Assembly (NCBI RefSeq): GCF_022601975.1
Contig: NZ_JAKVIR010000002.1
Location: forward strand, 62,001 to 126,000
Length of the DNA: 64,000 nt
Origin: Pontibacter sp. E15-1
GTDB lineage: Bacteria; Bacteroidota; Bacteroidia; Cytophagales; Hymenobacteraceae
Direction: 5' to 3'
This document shows positions 44,758 to 54,062 of this stretch, in pieces (position 1 is the stretch's first letter; each line of letters opens with the position of its first letter). The notes below the pieces were generated by a model. That model made no database searches. It saw only the letters and a list, made by a program, of their open reading frames with translations, and was not told the origin of the DNA. The position numbers were made by a program, and so were the translations under genes.

Positions 44758-45660
44758 ATGAAGACCATGAGACCAGAAGACATAGACAAGTTATTTAAGG
44801 AACGCCTCGGAAACGCCTCCCCGACCCCTCCCGCCGCCCTCTGGGACCGCCTGCAGGAACGGATGCAGGAAGAGGGTATGGCAACTCAGGATGAGGAGAA
44901 AGTACGAATTATACCTATACTTCCGAAGAAAGAGAAGCCAGCCTATACCTGGATGTACTCATCCCTTGCGGCCGCTGTGTCGCTGCTGCTCTCGGTGGGT
45001 GTCGTGTTCTACAACATCAACTCCGGAACACCCGAAGTGAGCGAGGCGCTGGCTGACAAGGGCCGCACGCTGGAGCTGCACGAGAAACCCCTGACACCGG
45101 ACCAGGCTCCTGCCCCGCTGGCACAAACCGGCACAGAGCTGGCGGAAACCGTAGCAGAAGAAAATAAAGTTATACCCCAGGCAACCGATGCAAGCACACC
45201 CGCATCTGGTATGGCAGAGGAGGTTGTTACCCCGGCAGCGATAGCAAAAGCTGATGTGCGCAAACCAGCAAACGCTACTACCGCCAGACAACCTCGGGCA
45301 ACTGCGCAGCCGGCCAGTCCCGCCCCGAAACGCCCCGAAAACACCGCCAACATTGTGGAGCCTGTAGCAGAAACCGTTGCCAAGCCCGCCGCGGCCTTAG
45401 CCAAAGCAGATGCCAACCTGAACGCACAGCCGGTGGAGATCACGTTTTCCCGCGCAGCGTCCGCACCCGTAGCCGCAGCGGAAGAAGCACCGAGCGGGCT
45501 CGATAAAAAAGCGAAACTGGCCAAGAACATCTTCAAGCAGATGCGCAATCTGGCCAGCGGTGATGGCGTCGAGCTCTCTGAAATAGGTATAAACGCGGAT
45601 CAGGTGGCGCTCAACACCCAGATCGGCAAACAGAAATTCTCAAAAGTAATCAAACTCTAA
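44758..45660 (+). CDS. Single-pass membrane protein, possible anti-sigma-like regulator
   Basis: A 300-residue protein. The N-terminal cytoplasmic part (about 1-60) has the pattern PEDIDKLFKERLGNASPTPP and PAALWDRLQ found in many Bacteroidota proteins next to ECF sigma genes. One membrane helix (about 64-85) leads to a long Ala/Pro/Thr/Glu-rich, low-complexity extracytoplasmic region (about 90-240) and a conserved-looking C-terminal block (KKAKLAKNIFKQMRNLASGDG). No zinc-binding anti-sigma motif is seen, so anti-sigma activity is inferred only from position. Confidence 0.65.
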   Translation: MKTMRPEDIDKLFKERLGNASPTPPAALWDRLQERMQEEGMATQDEEKVRIIPILPKKEKPAYTWMYSSLAAAVSLLLSVGVVFYNINSGTPEVSEALADKGRTLELHEKPLTPDQAPAPLAQTGTELAETVAEENKVIPQATDASTPASGMAEEVVTPAAIAKADVRKPANATTARQPRATAQPASPAPKRPENTANIVEPVAETVAKPAAALAKADANLNAQPVEITFSRAASAPVAAAEEAPSGLDKKAKLAKNIFKQMRNLASGDGVELSEIGINADQVALNTQIGKQKFSKVIKL

Positions 45661-45671
45661 CCCTACAAAAC

Positions 45672-46799
45672 ATGAAACGAGTACTACTTCTCCTGGCCAT
45701 TTTCATGGCCACCGCTACCGGTGTGTTCGCCAAAGGCAACCTTACCGTGGGCCAGCGCCTGGGCACCGACCAGGACACAATCGTCATAAAAATGGCTAAC
45801 GGAGCCAAAATGATCCTCCAGCTGCAGAACATCCAGCAGCTGAAAGCTTTCCAGAACTACAGCCTCGACTCGCTGATGCGGGAGCTGAACACCTACGTGG
45901 ACCAGGTCGAGCAGATGGGGGATTCCACATCACGCTCGAAAGACATGACCGTCACGTTCAACACCTCTAAATCGGCTGACGGAAAGAGTGAGCAGGTAAC
46001 GGTGACGGTGCAGGAAAACGACCCTAAAACGGGCCAGATAAAGAAAGAGCGCCACGAGATCCGCATCAACAAAAACTTTAAAATTGACGTGGAAGTGGAG
46101 GAAGACGGCGACAACACCAAAGTGAACGTGGACGTGCCCACCAAGGCAGAGCGCGACAGCACCCGAAACGCCCACAAGGAGGAGCATTACAAGGCCACGC
46201 GCTTTGGGTTTGATGTGGACCTTGGCCTGAACGCGTTCACGGGAGATGCCCCGAACCTGATCGATCTGAAAGCGGGAGGCTCCCGGTACGTAAGCCTGAA
46301 CTGGCGGCTGAAATCGCAGGTGGGTGGCCAAAAGAGCCCCTTCCATGTGGTGTCCGGTCTGGAGTTTGCCTTCAATAACTACATGTTCGAGAACAATGTG
46401 ATTCTGGAAGAAGAAAACAATGTCACCGTGTTCCGTGAGGTGACGGACGTGAACTTTGAGAAGTCGAAGCTGACGCAGTCCTCGATTAACCTGCCGCTGA
46501 TGGCCTCGCTGGAGTTCAAACGCGAAAACGGCCACGACGGCTTCACGATTGGCGCGGGCCCCTTCATCGGCTATCGGCTGGGCAGCCATACCAAGCAAAA
46601 ATACGATGAGGGTGGCAGAACCGAGAAAGACAAAACCCGCGACTCCTTTAACCTAAGCGATTTTCAGTATGGCGTGGAGGGCGTTTTAGGGTATGGCGGG
46701 ATCGACCTGTTCGCGAAATACAACATGAACGACCTGTTTAAGGAAAACCGCGGTGTGCAGGCAAACGTGATAAGCTTCGGCTTCAGACTATTGTATTAA
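45672..46799 (+). CDS. Outer membrane beta-barrel protein (PorT-like)
   Basis: A 375-residue exported protein. The signal peptide ends near VFA-K (residue 21). A polar, coiled region (about 30-170) contains lysine/glutamate-rich strands (HEIRINKNFKIDVEVEEDGD), and the C-terminal 200 residues are amphipathic beta strands ending in NVISFGFRLLY, typical of 8-stranded barrels called PorT-like or DUF-type barrels. It lies 11 bp after the membrane protein gene, and a terminator follows. Confidence 0.75.
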   Translation: MKRVLLLLAIFMATATGVFAKGNLTVGQRLGTDQDTIVIKMANGAKMILQLQNIQQLKAFQNYSLDSLMRELNTYVDQVEQMGDSTSRSKDMTVTFNTSKSADGKSEQVTVTVQENDPKTGQIKKERHEIRINKNFKIDVEVEEDGDNTKVNVDVPTKAERDSTRNAHKEEHYKATRFGFDVDLGLNAFTGDAPNLIDLKAGGSRYVSLNWRLKSQVGGQKSPFHVVSGLEFAFNNYMFENNVILEEENNVTVFREVTDVNFEKSKLTQSSINLPLMASLEFKRENGHDGFTIGAGPFIGYRLGSHTKQKYDEGGRTEKDKTRDSFNLSDFQYGVEGVLGYGGIDLFAKYNMNDLFKENRGVQANVISFGFRLLY

Positions 46800-46801
46800 G
46801 G

Positions 46802-46855
46802 GGACACAAAATAAGGACACAAGACGCAAGATATAAGACGTAAGACACAAGATGA
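46802..46855 (+). repeat. Imperfect AAGAC(G/A)CAAGA tandem tract
   Basis: Four or five imperfect units of about 8-10 bp (ACAAGACGCA, ATAAGACGTA, AGACACAAGA) directly after the barrel gene. Such tracts are frequent between genes in Bacteroidota; no function is assigned. Confidence 0.5.
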
Positions 46856-46869
46856 ATTCATAAAAGCAG

Positions 46870-46897
46870 AAGAGGAGCCTGATGAGCTCCTCTTTTT
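46870..46897 (+). terminator. Terminator of the sigma-factor operon
   Basis: A 9-bp stem (46870-46878 with 46886-46894), then seven T residues. It lies about 70 bp past the barrel stop; on the minus strand it may also serve the TrmH-type gene. Confidence 0.8.
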
Positions 46898-47650
46898 TTA
46901 TGCCGGTGTGTTTCGTTTGAAGTTATCGATGATGATCGCGGTAGCCGTGGCCACGTTCAGGGACTCAGCGCCGCCAAATGCCGGTATTTTGATGAGTTGG
47001 TTCACCTGGGCGGCCACCTCGGGGCGCAGACCGTTGGCCTCGTTGCCCAGCACCACAATACCCTCCGGCCTGAGCTGCATGCCATGCAGGTTCTCGCCAG
47101 CCAGCGACGCGCCGTATACCTTGTGGGCATCGGTGTGCTGTTGCAGCCAGGCTGCCAAATCGAGGTAGTGCACTTGTATGCGGGTGAAAGAGCCCATGCT
47201 GGCCGCGATGACCTTCGGGTTGTAAAAATCGGCGCAGGTTTCGGAACAGACAACCTTCCGGATGCCATACCAGTCGGCAATGCGGATGATGGTGCCCAGG
47301 TTGCCCGGGTCGCGGATGTCGTCCAGGGAAATCACCAGCTCGTCTGGGGCAACGGTGAGGGGCGGCGACTGCCACATGCGCGCTACCGCCAGAGCCGCGT
47401 TGTTGCTGGCAAAGGTGCCGGCCTTCACCAGCTCCTCTTCAGTGACAAGGCTAACCGCGGGGAGTTTGTCAAACAAATGACTGTGCTGTTCATAAAAGGT
47501 ATCGGTCACGAACACATATTCAAGTTCAAGGCCGGCCCGCAGCAGTTCCAGTACGCTCTTGCCCCCCTCCACCACAAAAGCCTGGTGTTGGGTGCGGTAT
47601 TTTTTTATTTGGAGGGATTTGATATACTTTACAACTGCTTTTGATAACAT
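46898..47650 (-). CDS. TrmH/SpoU-family RNA 2'-O-methyltransferase
   Basis: A 250-residue SPOUT methyltransferase. An N-terminal RNA-binding (L30e-like) domain covers about 1-95 (VVEGGKSVLELL), and the SPOUT domain includes LDDIRDPGNLGTIIR near 110, LGNEANGLRP near 200 and SLNVATATAII near 230, the three conserved motifs of the fold. Whether it modifies tRNA or rRNA cannot be told. Divergent from tamL, only 15 bp away. Confidence 0.9.
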   Translation of the reverse strand: MLSKAVVKYIKSLQIKKYRTQHQAFVVEGGKSVLELLRAGLELEYVFVTDTFYEQHSHLFDKLPAVSLVTEEELVKAGTFASNNAALAVARMWQSPPLTVAPDELVISLDDIRDPGNLGTIIRIADWYGIRKVVCSETCADFYNPKVIAASMGSFTRIQVHYLDLAAWLQQHTDAHKVYGASLAGENLHGMQLRPEGIVVLGNEANGLRPEVAAQVNQLIKIPAFGGAESLNVATATAIIIDNFKRNTPA

Positions 47651-47665
47651 AGTAGCGCTATACGT

Positions 47666-50116
47666 TTGAAACCACGATTATACATATCTGTACTTGCATT
47701 TACAATGGCGTGCCTGCAGGCCTGTATCCCCACCCGGTATTTGGCCGAAGACGAGAAGCTGCTGGTTGGCATACAGCCCAAGGGCCTCGAAACCGTAGAC
47801 CCCACTGCCATAGAGGCACTTTACCGGCAGGAGCCCAATCGTTTGGTGCTGGGCTCGGCCCCATACCTGGCGCTTTACAATTTCGGCAAAAAGTTTTACG
47901 ATCCGCAAAAGATTCAGCAACGGATAGAAAAGCAGGAGGAAAAGCGCGCGCGCAAGATTGCAGACGCCGGCACAGACGCCGCAAAGATACAGCGCCTGCG
48001 GGCAAAGTTCGACAACCGCGTGAAGCGGCTGCAGGATAACAAGAAAGAGGGAAACCTGCTGATGCAGATCGGCGAGCCACCTGCCATTTACGACTCAACG
48101 CTGATGGTGGAGACGATGCAGCAAATCGGCGTATACCTCAACGCGAAAGGCTATTTCAACCACAGGGCGAGCTACGAAAAGGAAGTGAAAGACGAGAAGC
48201 TGGTCACGGTTACGATCAATATCGAGGAAAACGCCCCCTATCGCTACACAGACTTCAGCTACAGCATACCCGATTCGGCCATGCTGCGGCTGGTGCAGTC
48301 CACTTCGGGGCGATCGCTGCTGCAGTTGGGCGAGCGATATGACGAGGATAAGCTAAGCGCCGAACGTGACCGGCTTTACAACCTGATGAAGAACAGCGGC
48401 TACTACGACTTTGCCCGCGCCTACCTGGCCTTTGAGGTTGACACCAGCTTTGCCGGCAAGACGGCCCACGTCAAAACCATTATCCAGCGGCCCGACCAGG
48501 GCGGCCAGCACCCGCTCTATACCCTACGCAACGTTTACTTTAAGACGGATGCAGACCGGTTCGGGATCGCGCGCGACACCATCCTGTACAATGGCATCCA
48601 CTACGTGGCTTACAGGCACCGCTTCTCCCCGCTCATCCTCGACAAGAAGGTGGACATTTACCCGGGGCAGCTCTACAGCCAGCTGAAAACGGCCACCACG
48701 CAGCGAAAACTCTCCGACCTGGATGTGTTTCAGTTTAACAACGTGCTGTACAACAAGTCTGCGGAAGCCACCGACTCCAGCGCTGGCTTGCAGCTTGATG
48801 CGTTTGTCAATGCCCTGCCCGCGAAAAAATTCCAGGAAACGATAGAGCTTGGCCTCAACTTCACGGAGCGCACCCCCGGCCCTTTCTCCAGTGCCCGGTT
48901 GCGTGTGCGCAATCTGTTTGGTGGGGCCGAAAACCTGGACATCGGCCTGCGGGGCGGTATAGAGGGGCAGATCAGCATCGCCAACAACAACCAGACCGTG
49001 CTGATCCGCGAGTTCGGCGCCGATGTGGCCCTGTCTTTCCCGGTCATCCTTTTCCCTTTCTCCGACAAGAACCTGCTCTCGGCCTACAGCCCGCGTACCC
49101 GGATATATACCGGGTATACCAACAGCGACCGGCAACAGTACATCCGCACCAATTACGAACTCGGCCTGGACTACATCTGGCAGGTGGCGCGCAACCCCTT
49201 GCGTCCGCCCGTCATGCAGTTTATCTTCTCGCCTATAAATCTGAATGTGGTACAGGGAGAGATTCTGGACCGGGATTTCGCCCGCAACCTGATCGAGAAC
49301 AGTGAGGGCAGCCGCTCCCTGATCGAAAGCTTTTCAGACGGTATCATCTCGTTTGTAGGCTTCAGTTTTATCTACAACACCAACGATTTTGCGCAAACGC
49401 GTAACGCCCGCTACTTCCGGGGGTTAGTGGAAATCGGCGGCCTTTCCAAAGAACTGGGCCTCGACCTGAGCAACAACCAACTGCAGACGTTTCAGTATTT
49501 CAAGATCAACCCCGACTACCGCCGCTATATCCCGCTGGGTGGGAAAAGGTTTTTCGTGTACCGCCTGAATGCCGGGGTGGCCTCGCCGATCTTCGACTCA
49601 ACGGTTTTGCCCTACGAAAAGCACTTTTTCTCGGGAGGGGCCAGCAGCATACGGGCCTGGCAATCGCGGCGCCTGGGGCTTGGCTCCTACGCAGCGATAA
49701 ACGCCGTGGAGGAGACGGAGCCATACCGGGTAACCACCACACGCGATTACGATCTGGAGCAGCCGGGTGAGGTGCTGGTGGAGGCAAACGTCGAGTATAG
49801 GTTCAACTTCTTCAGCTTCCTGAACGGGGCTTTGTTTGTGGATGCGGGGAACGTATGGCTGTTGAAGCCTGACGCGAACCGGCCCAGGGCCAATTTTGAG
49901 TTTAACCGGTTTTACAAAGAACTGGCCGTGGGCACGGGCGTTGGTCTTCGGCTTGACTTGTCGGTGCTCATCCTGCGCTTCGACCTGGCCACCAAGGTAT
50001 ATGACCCGGCCGGGCTATACGGTAAAAAATTCGTGCTGAATGATTTCAACTTTACCGATTTCTTTACCCGAAACAACCAGAGCACTTTGCAGATCGGTAT
50101 CGGGTATCCGTTCTAA
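47666..50116 (+). CDS. tamL: TamL-like BamA-superfamily lipoprotein barrel
   Basis: An 816-residue outer membrane protein. A TTG start gives a proper lipoprotein signal (lipobox LQAC, Cys20); the first ATG, 14 codons later, would cut it. POTRA-type domains occupy about 130-400 (for example VTVTINIEENAPYRYTDF), and the C-terminal half is the Omp85 16-strand barrel, with FFSGGASSIRAWQSRRLGLGSY containing the Omp85 loop-6 motif region and a terminal GIGYPF. TamL is the lipidated TamA relative of Bacteroidota, thought to work with TamB in envelope assembly; tamB is not in view. A strong bidirectional terminator follows. Confidence 0.85.
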   Translation: MKPRLYISVLAFTMACLQACIPTRYLAEDEKLLVGIQPKGLETVDPTAIEALYRQEPNRLVLGSAPYLALYNFGKKFYDPQKIQQRIEKQEEKRARKIADAGTDAAKIQRLRAKFDNRVKRLQDNKKEGNLLMQIGEPPAIYDSTLMVETMQQIGVYLNAKGYFNHRASYEKEVKDEKLVTVTINIEENAPYRYTDFSYSIPDSAMLRLVQSTSGRSLLQLGERYDEDKLSAERDRLYNLMKNSGYYDFARAYLAFEVDTSFAGKTAHVKTIIQRPDQGGQHPLYTLRNVYFKTDADRFGIARDTILYNGIHYVAYRHRFSPLILDKKVDIYPGQLYSQLKTATTQRKLSDLDVFQFNNVLYNKSAEATDSSAGLQLDAFVNALPAKKFQETIELGLNFTERTPGPFSSARLRVRNLFGGAENLDIGLRGGIEGQISIANNNQTVLIREFGADVALSFPVILFPFSDKNLLSAYSPRTRIYTGYTNSDRQQYIRTNYELGLDYIWQVARNPLRPPVMQFIFSPINLNVVQGEILDRDFARNLIENSEGSRSLIESFSDGIISFVGFSFIYNTNDFAQTRNARYFRGLVEIGGLSKELGLDLSNNQLQTFQYFKINPDYRRYIPLGGKRFFVYRLNAGVASPIFDSTVLPYEKHFFSGGASSIRAWQSRRLGLGSYAAINAVEETEPYRVTTTRDYDLEQPGEVLVEANVEYRFNFFSFLNGALFVDAGNVWLLKPDANRPRANFEFNRFYKELAVGTGVGLRLDLSVLILRFDLATKVYDPAGLYGKKFVLNDFNFTDFFTRNNQSTLQIGIGYPF

Positions 50117-50145
50117 GCATGAAATGCATTTAGGAACGTTTGAAT

Positions 50146-50187
50146 AAAAAAAGGAGGCTGCCCACATACGGGCGGCCTCCTTTTTTT
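50146..50187. terminator. Strong bidirectional terminator between tamL and the E1 gene
   Basis: An 11-bp GC-rich stem (50153-50163 with 50170-50180, one G-T pair) flanked by seven A residues on one side and seven T residues on the other, so it works for both convergent genes. Confidence 0.88.
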
Positions 50188-50221
50188 ATTCAATGTAAAA
50201 CTCGTGAATAAATGCTTTTGC

Positions 50222-52300
50222 CTAATACTCCAGCAATTCAGCCATAGCAGCGGCTACCTTATCAGCGTTTGGCAGCATCATCTTCTCCAACTCCACATTC
50301 AGGGGTATGGCTGGCAGGTTGGCGGCACCGAGCGTGAAGATCGGGGCGTCCAGCCTTTGGAAGCAGTCCTTGGACAAGCGACCGGCAAGTGACTCGGCAA
50401 ACGAGTTCATCAACGGTTCCTCCGTCAGCACAAGTGCTTTGCCGTGGCGCAGCACCGAGGCCATCACCGTGTCATAATCCAGTGGGTTAAGCGTGCGCAG
50501 GTCCACGATCTCTACCGAGCCGGGGAATTGCTTAGAGGCTGTCTTCGCCCAGTATACCCCCATGCCATAGGTGATCACGGTCATGCTGTTGCCGCTGCGC
50601 AGTTCCTCATCTGCGGCGTGCTGCACGATGTTCGCTTTGCCAAGCGGAAGGATGTATGCCTCGTCCGGCTCTACCGTTTTGGCATCCTCCGTACCCGGCA
50701 CTTTAGACCAGTATATGCCCTTGTGCTCCAGCATCACTACTGGGTTCGGGTCAAGGAAAGCGGCTTTCATGAGGCCCTTCATGTCGGCGGCATTGCTCGG
50801 GAACACCACTTTTATACCCCGGATGTTCAGCAGCGTGGACTCGATGCTGCCGGAGTGGTATGGTCCGCCGCCGCCATATGCCCCGATCGGCACCCGGATG
50901 ACGGACTGCACCGGGAATTGGCCGTTGGACAGGTAGCAGCTCTTGGACAGCTCCTCTACCAGTTGGTTGATGCCGGGCCATATATAATCCGCGAACTGAA
51001 TTTCCACGATCGCCTTGGCCCCCACCGCCGACATACCCACCGTGGAGCCAATGATGTAGGCCTCTTGTATCGGGGTGTTGAAGACGCGTTCCTCACCGTA
51101 TTTTTTTGTCAGCAGCGCGGCCTCCCGGAAAACCCCGCCCAGCTCGCCGCCAACATCCTGCCCATAGAACAGCGCCTCGGGGTGGGTGCGCAGCATGTCG
51201 TCTACGGCATGCAGGGCGGCATCCACCATCGGCACCTTCTCGGCACCCGCGGGACTGCGTTCTCCCTTCTCTTCGGTTACAGGGGTCGGGGCAAACTCAT
51301 GCTGGTCGAACGTGGCGGGGTCGGGGTTGGGGGCAGCCAGGGCGCGCGCATAGTCTTCGGCAACTTTCTCGCGGGCCTGCCGCTCCAGTGCGTCAACCTC
51401 ATCGGCTGCCACGTCGGCGTCCGTCAGCGCCTGCCGCAGGTGCGGGATCGGATCCTGCGCCTGGTGCTCCGTGAGGTTTTTGCCGCGGTACCACTCCCGC
51501 CGCACGCCGGAGGTATGGTGGCCCAGCAAGGGCACTTTGGCATGCACCAGAATCGGACGGCGCACTTTGCGGGCGTACTCGAAAGCAATGCGCATCGCTT
51601 CATACGACGCCACAAAATCAGCCCCGTCCACGCGCAGGCGCTCCATACCCTTAAAGCCACCGGCATACTCATAGGCGTCCATGGCGCGCATCTCTTTTCC
51701 CGTAGCCGAAATGCCCCAGTCATTGTCCTGGATCAGGTATACAATCGGGAGCCCTTTCAGCACAGCCATCTGGAACGCCTCTGCCACCTCTCCCTCAGTT
51801 ACGGAGCCATCCCCCAGCGAGCAAAGCACCACCGGCTTCTCCTCGCCATGCAGCAGCCCCTGCCCTTCGAGGTATGCAATGCCGTGCGCCATGCCTGTGG
51901 CCGGTATGGCCTGCATGCCCGTGGCGGAGCTTTGGTGCGGTATGGTAGGGAAGCCCTCCCGCTTGAGCGACGGATGACCATAGTACGTGCGGCCGCCCGA
52001 GAAGGGGTCGTCGGCCTTTGCCATCAGCTGCAGCATGAGCTCATATGGCTGCAGGCCGATGCCCAGCAGCATCGCGTCGTCGCGGTAATACGGGGAAGCA
52101 TAGTCGTAGGGGTGCAGGTGCAGGGCGGCAGCCAGCTGTATGGCCTCATGCCCGCGGGAGGTGCTGTGCACATACTTGCTGCAAACGGCTTTGTTTTCTT
52201 CGTAGGTATCTGCCAGGGCCTTGGCAGTATGCATCAGTCGGTATGCGTTTTTTAACAGATCTACGTGCAGCTTGTCGGCTGCCAGAGTCATATTCGGCAT
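50222..52300 (-). CDS. 2-oxo-acid dehydrogenase E1, fused alpha and beta subunits
   Basis: A 692-residue thiamine-diphosphate enzyme, the decarboxylating component of a branched-chain-type oxo-acid dehydrogenase. The first ~330 residues are the E1 alpha domain, with the ThDP motif GDGSVTEGEVAEAFQMAVLKG...DNDWGIS. After an alanine/proline-rich linker (about 325-360) comes the beta domain (FYGQDVGGELGGVFREA, VEIQFADYIWPGINQ and GAYGGGGPYHSGSIES). Such fusions are typical of Bacteroidota. Branched-chain versus other oxo-acids cannot be settled, and no E2 or E3 gene lies nearby. Confidence 0.88.
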   Translation of the reverse strand: MPNMTLAADKLHVDLLKNAYRLMHTAKALADTYEENKAVCSKYVHSTSRGHEAIQLAAALHLHPYDYASPYYRDDAMLLGIGLQPYELMLQLMAKADDPFSGGRTYYGHPSLKREGFPTIPHQSSATGMQAIPATGMAHGIAYLEGQGLLHGEEKPVVLCSLGDGSVTEGEVAEAFQMAVLKGLPIVYLIQDNDWGISATGKEMRAMDAYEYAGGFKGMERLRVDGADFVASYEAMRIAFEYARKVRRPILVHAKVPLLGHHTSGVRREWYRGKNLTEHQAQDPIPHLRQALTDADVAADEVDALERQAREKVAEDYARALAAPNPDPATFDQHEFAPTPVTEEKGERSPAGAEKVPMVDAALHAVDDMLRTHPEALFYGQDVGGELGGVFREAALLTKKYGEERVFNTPIQEAYIIGSTVGMSAVGAKAIVEIQFADYIWPGINQLVEELSKSCYLSNGQFPVQSVIRVPIGAYGGGGPYHSGSIESTLLNIRGIKVVFPSNAADMKGLMKAAFLDPNPVVMLEHKGIYWSKVPGTEDAKTVEPDEAYILPLGKANIVQHAADEELRSGNSMTVITYGMGVYWAKTASKQFPGSVEIVDLRTLNPLDYDTVMASVLRHGKALVLTEEPLMNSFAESLAGRLSKDCFQRLDAPIFTLGAANLPAIPLNVELEKMMLPNADKVAAAMAELLEY

Positions 52301-52533
52301 GTGTGTCTATCGGTTTGCACCAATGTACGAATTTCCAGACCGGATGTAAAATATGCCTTTACGCTCGGTTCTCCCGCCTTTATTTGGTAATTTTGTAGGA
52401 TGAAAAGCAGATCGCGGGACTTATTGAAAAGCATGTAGCCGACCGGCTGCTCTGTTTGTAAATTTAAAAAAAATGCCCGCTTCCTCGTTCGTTTTCATAA
52501 TCCATATTTTTTTTGATTTCTGCGTTTACCGAT

Positions 52534-53433
52534 ATGTTTAGAGAGAAAGTCGAAGCCTTCATGCGCCAGTTTCAGGCAGATTTGTGCCAGGCCCTCGAAC
52601 AGTGCGATGGCGGGGCCACGTTTCAGTCTGATGTATGGGAGCACGAGGGCGGCGGCGGCGGCGACTCGCGGGTGATCCAAAACGGCGACGTGCTGGAGAA
52701 GGGCGGCGTCAACTTCTCGGCGGTGGAGGGCGAGCTCTCCCCTGCCTTCCTGCAAATGCTGCAGATGCCCGACCCGGCCTATTTTGCCACCGGCGTGTCG
52801 GTGGTGATGCACCCCCACAGTCCCCGCGTGCCCATCACGCACATGAACGTGCGCTATTTCGAGGCGGGCAACGGGCAGGCCTGGTTTGGCGGCGGCATCG
52901 ACCTCACCCCCATCTACCTGGATATGGAACAGGCGCGGGCGTTTCATGCGCAGCTGAAGGAGGTATGCGACAAGCACCACCCTACTTATTATGCCGAGTT
53001 TAAGAAATGGGCCGACGATTACTTTTACAACGCGCACCGCGACGAGACGCGCGGCGTGGGCGGCATTTTCTTCGACCGCCTCTCCGAAACCCACGAGATC
53101 AGCCTGGAAGAGCGCTTTGCCTTTGTGCAGGACGTGGCCTATGCCTTCATCCCTTTTTATACCTCCGTCATCAACCAAAACCGTGACCTGCCCTACGGGG
53201 AGCGCGAAAAGCAGTGGCAACTGCTGCGACGCGGCCGCTACGTGGAGTTTAACCTGGTGTATGACCGCGGCACGAAGTTCGGGCTCCTGACAAAGGGGCG
53301 CATCGAGTCGATTCTGATGAGCCTCCCGACCAACGCCTCGTGGCTGTATAACTTCACGCCGGAGCCCGACAGTCCGGAAGAGCGCACGCAGGCCGCTCTC
53401 AAAAAAGACATCGACTGGCTAAACGCGCAGTAA
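52534..53433 (+). CDS. hemF: Oxygen-dependent coproporphyrinogen III oxidase
   Basis: A 299-residue heme-synthesis enzyme that oxidatively decarboxylates coproporphyrinogen III to protoporphyrinogen IX using O2. All family blocks are present: VSVVMHPHSPRVPITHMNVRYFE, AWFGGGIDLTPIYLD, YFYNAHRDETRGVGGIFFD and GRYVEFNLVYDRGTKFGL, with the C-terminal LYNFTPEPDSPEE. An upstream TTG (52513) is possible, but ATG 52534 fits the family. The PAP2 gene starts 5 bp after it. Confidence 0.95.
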   Translation: MFREKVEAFMRQFQADLCQALEQCDGGATFQSDVWEHEGGGGGDSRVIQNGDVLEKGGVNFSAVEGELSPAFLQMLQMPDPAYFATGVSVVMHPHSPRVPITHMNVRYFEAGNGQAWFGGGIDLTPIYLDMEQARAFHAQLKEVCDKHHPTYYAEFKKWADDYFYNAHRDETRGVGGIFFDRLSETHEISLEERFAFVQDVAYAFIPFYTSVINQNRDLPYGEREKQWQLLRRGRYVEFNLVYDRGTKFGLLTKGRIESILMSLPTNASWLYNFTPEPDSPEERTQAALKKDIDWLNAQ

Positions 53434-53438
53434 AGGGT

Positions 53439-54011
53439 ATGGAAGAACTGGCACAACTGGATCAGGAGGCGTTTGTATACCTCAACGGCATGCACAGCCC
53501 TTTTTGGGACGGGGTGATGGTGCTGGTGTCGAATAAGTTTTTCTGGATTCCGTTTTACCTCGCGCTCGTGATTTACCTCGTTTGGCGCTATCACCGGCAA
53601 AGCTTCCTAATGATAGCAATGGCGCTTGTGGCCATTGGACTTGCCGATTTTGTGGCGTCGGGCGTATTCAAACCGTACTTTGCCCGCCTCCGCCCCTGCC
53701 ACGACCCTGAGCTGTCGGCGGTCATCAACATTGTGAAGGGCTGTGGGGGCAGGTTTGGCTTCATGTCGTCGCACGCGGCCACAGGCTTTGCCCTGGCGGT
53801 TTTCTTCAACCTCATCCTCTCCGACCGCTACCTGATCTTCAAGGTCGTGCTGGTGACGTGGGCTGTGGTGGTGTCGTACAGCCGCATTTACCTGGGCGTG
53901 CATTACCCCGGCGACACGCTGGCGGGTGCGTTGCTGGGTTCATTTCTGGCCTACTGCTCCTCTATCGGCTATACCCGGCTGTTGAACAAATACCCATCGC
54001 TGGTGCGTTAA
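53439..54011 (+). CDS. PAP2-family membrane phosphatase
   Basis: A 190-residue integral membrane phosphatase of the PAP2 superfamily (lipid phosphate or undecaprenyl-pyrophosphate type). The three active-site blocks are KPYFARLRP, SSHAATG (in place of PSGH, as in many Bacteroidota PAP2 proteins) and SRIYLGVHYPGD, separated by about five membrane helices. The exact lipid substrate is not clear. It lies 5 bp after hemF and 51 bp before the TonB receptor gene. Confidence 0.88.
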   Translation: MEELAQLDQEAFVYLNGMHSPFWDGVMVLVSNKFFWIPFYLALVIYLVWRYHRQSFLMIAMALVAIGLADFVASGVFKPYFARLRPCHDPELSAVINIVKGCGGRFGFMSSHAATGFALAVFFNLILSDRYLIFKVVLVTWAVVVSYSRIYLGVHYPGDTLAGALLGSFLAYCSSIGYTRLLNKYPSLVR

Positions 54012-54062
54012 ACCTTTGCAGCAAAGCGCTGTTCTCTCAGAACAATCACAACAGCAACCCGA

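Noticed and set aside
50444..52255. A 603-codon open frame antisense to the E1 alpha/beta gene
   Set aside because: It lies wholly inside a well-supported gene. Long antisense frames are expected when the sense strand uses GC-rich third positions; its translation shows no domain or signal.
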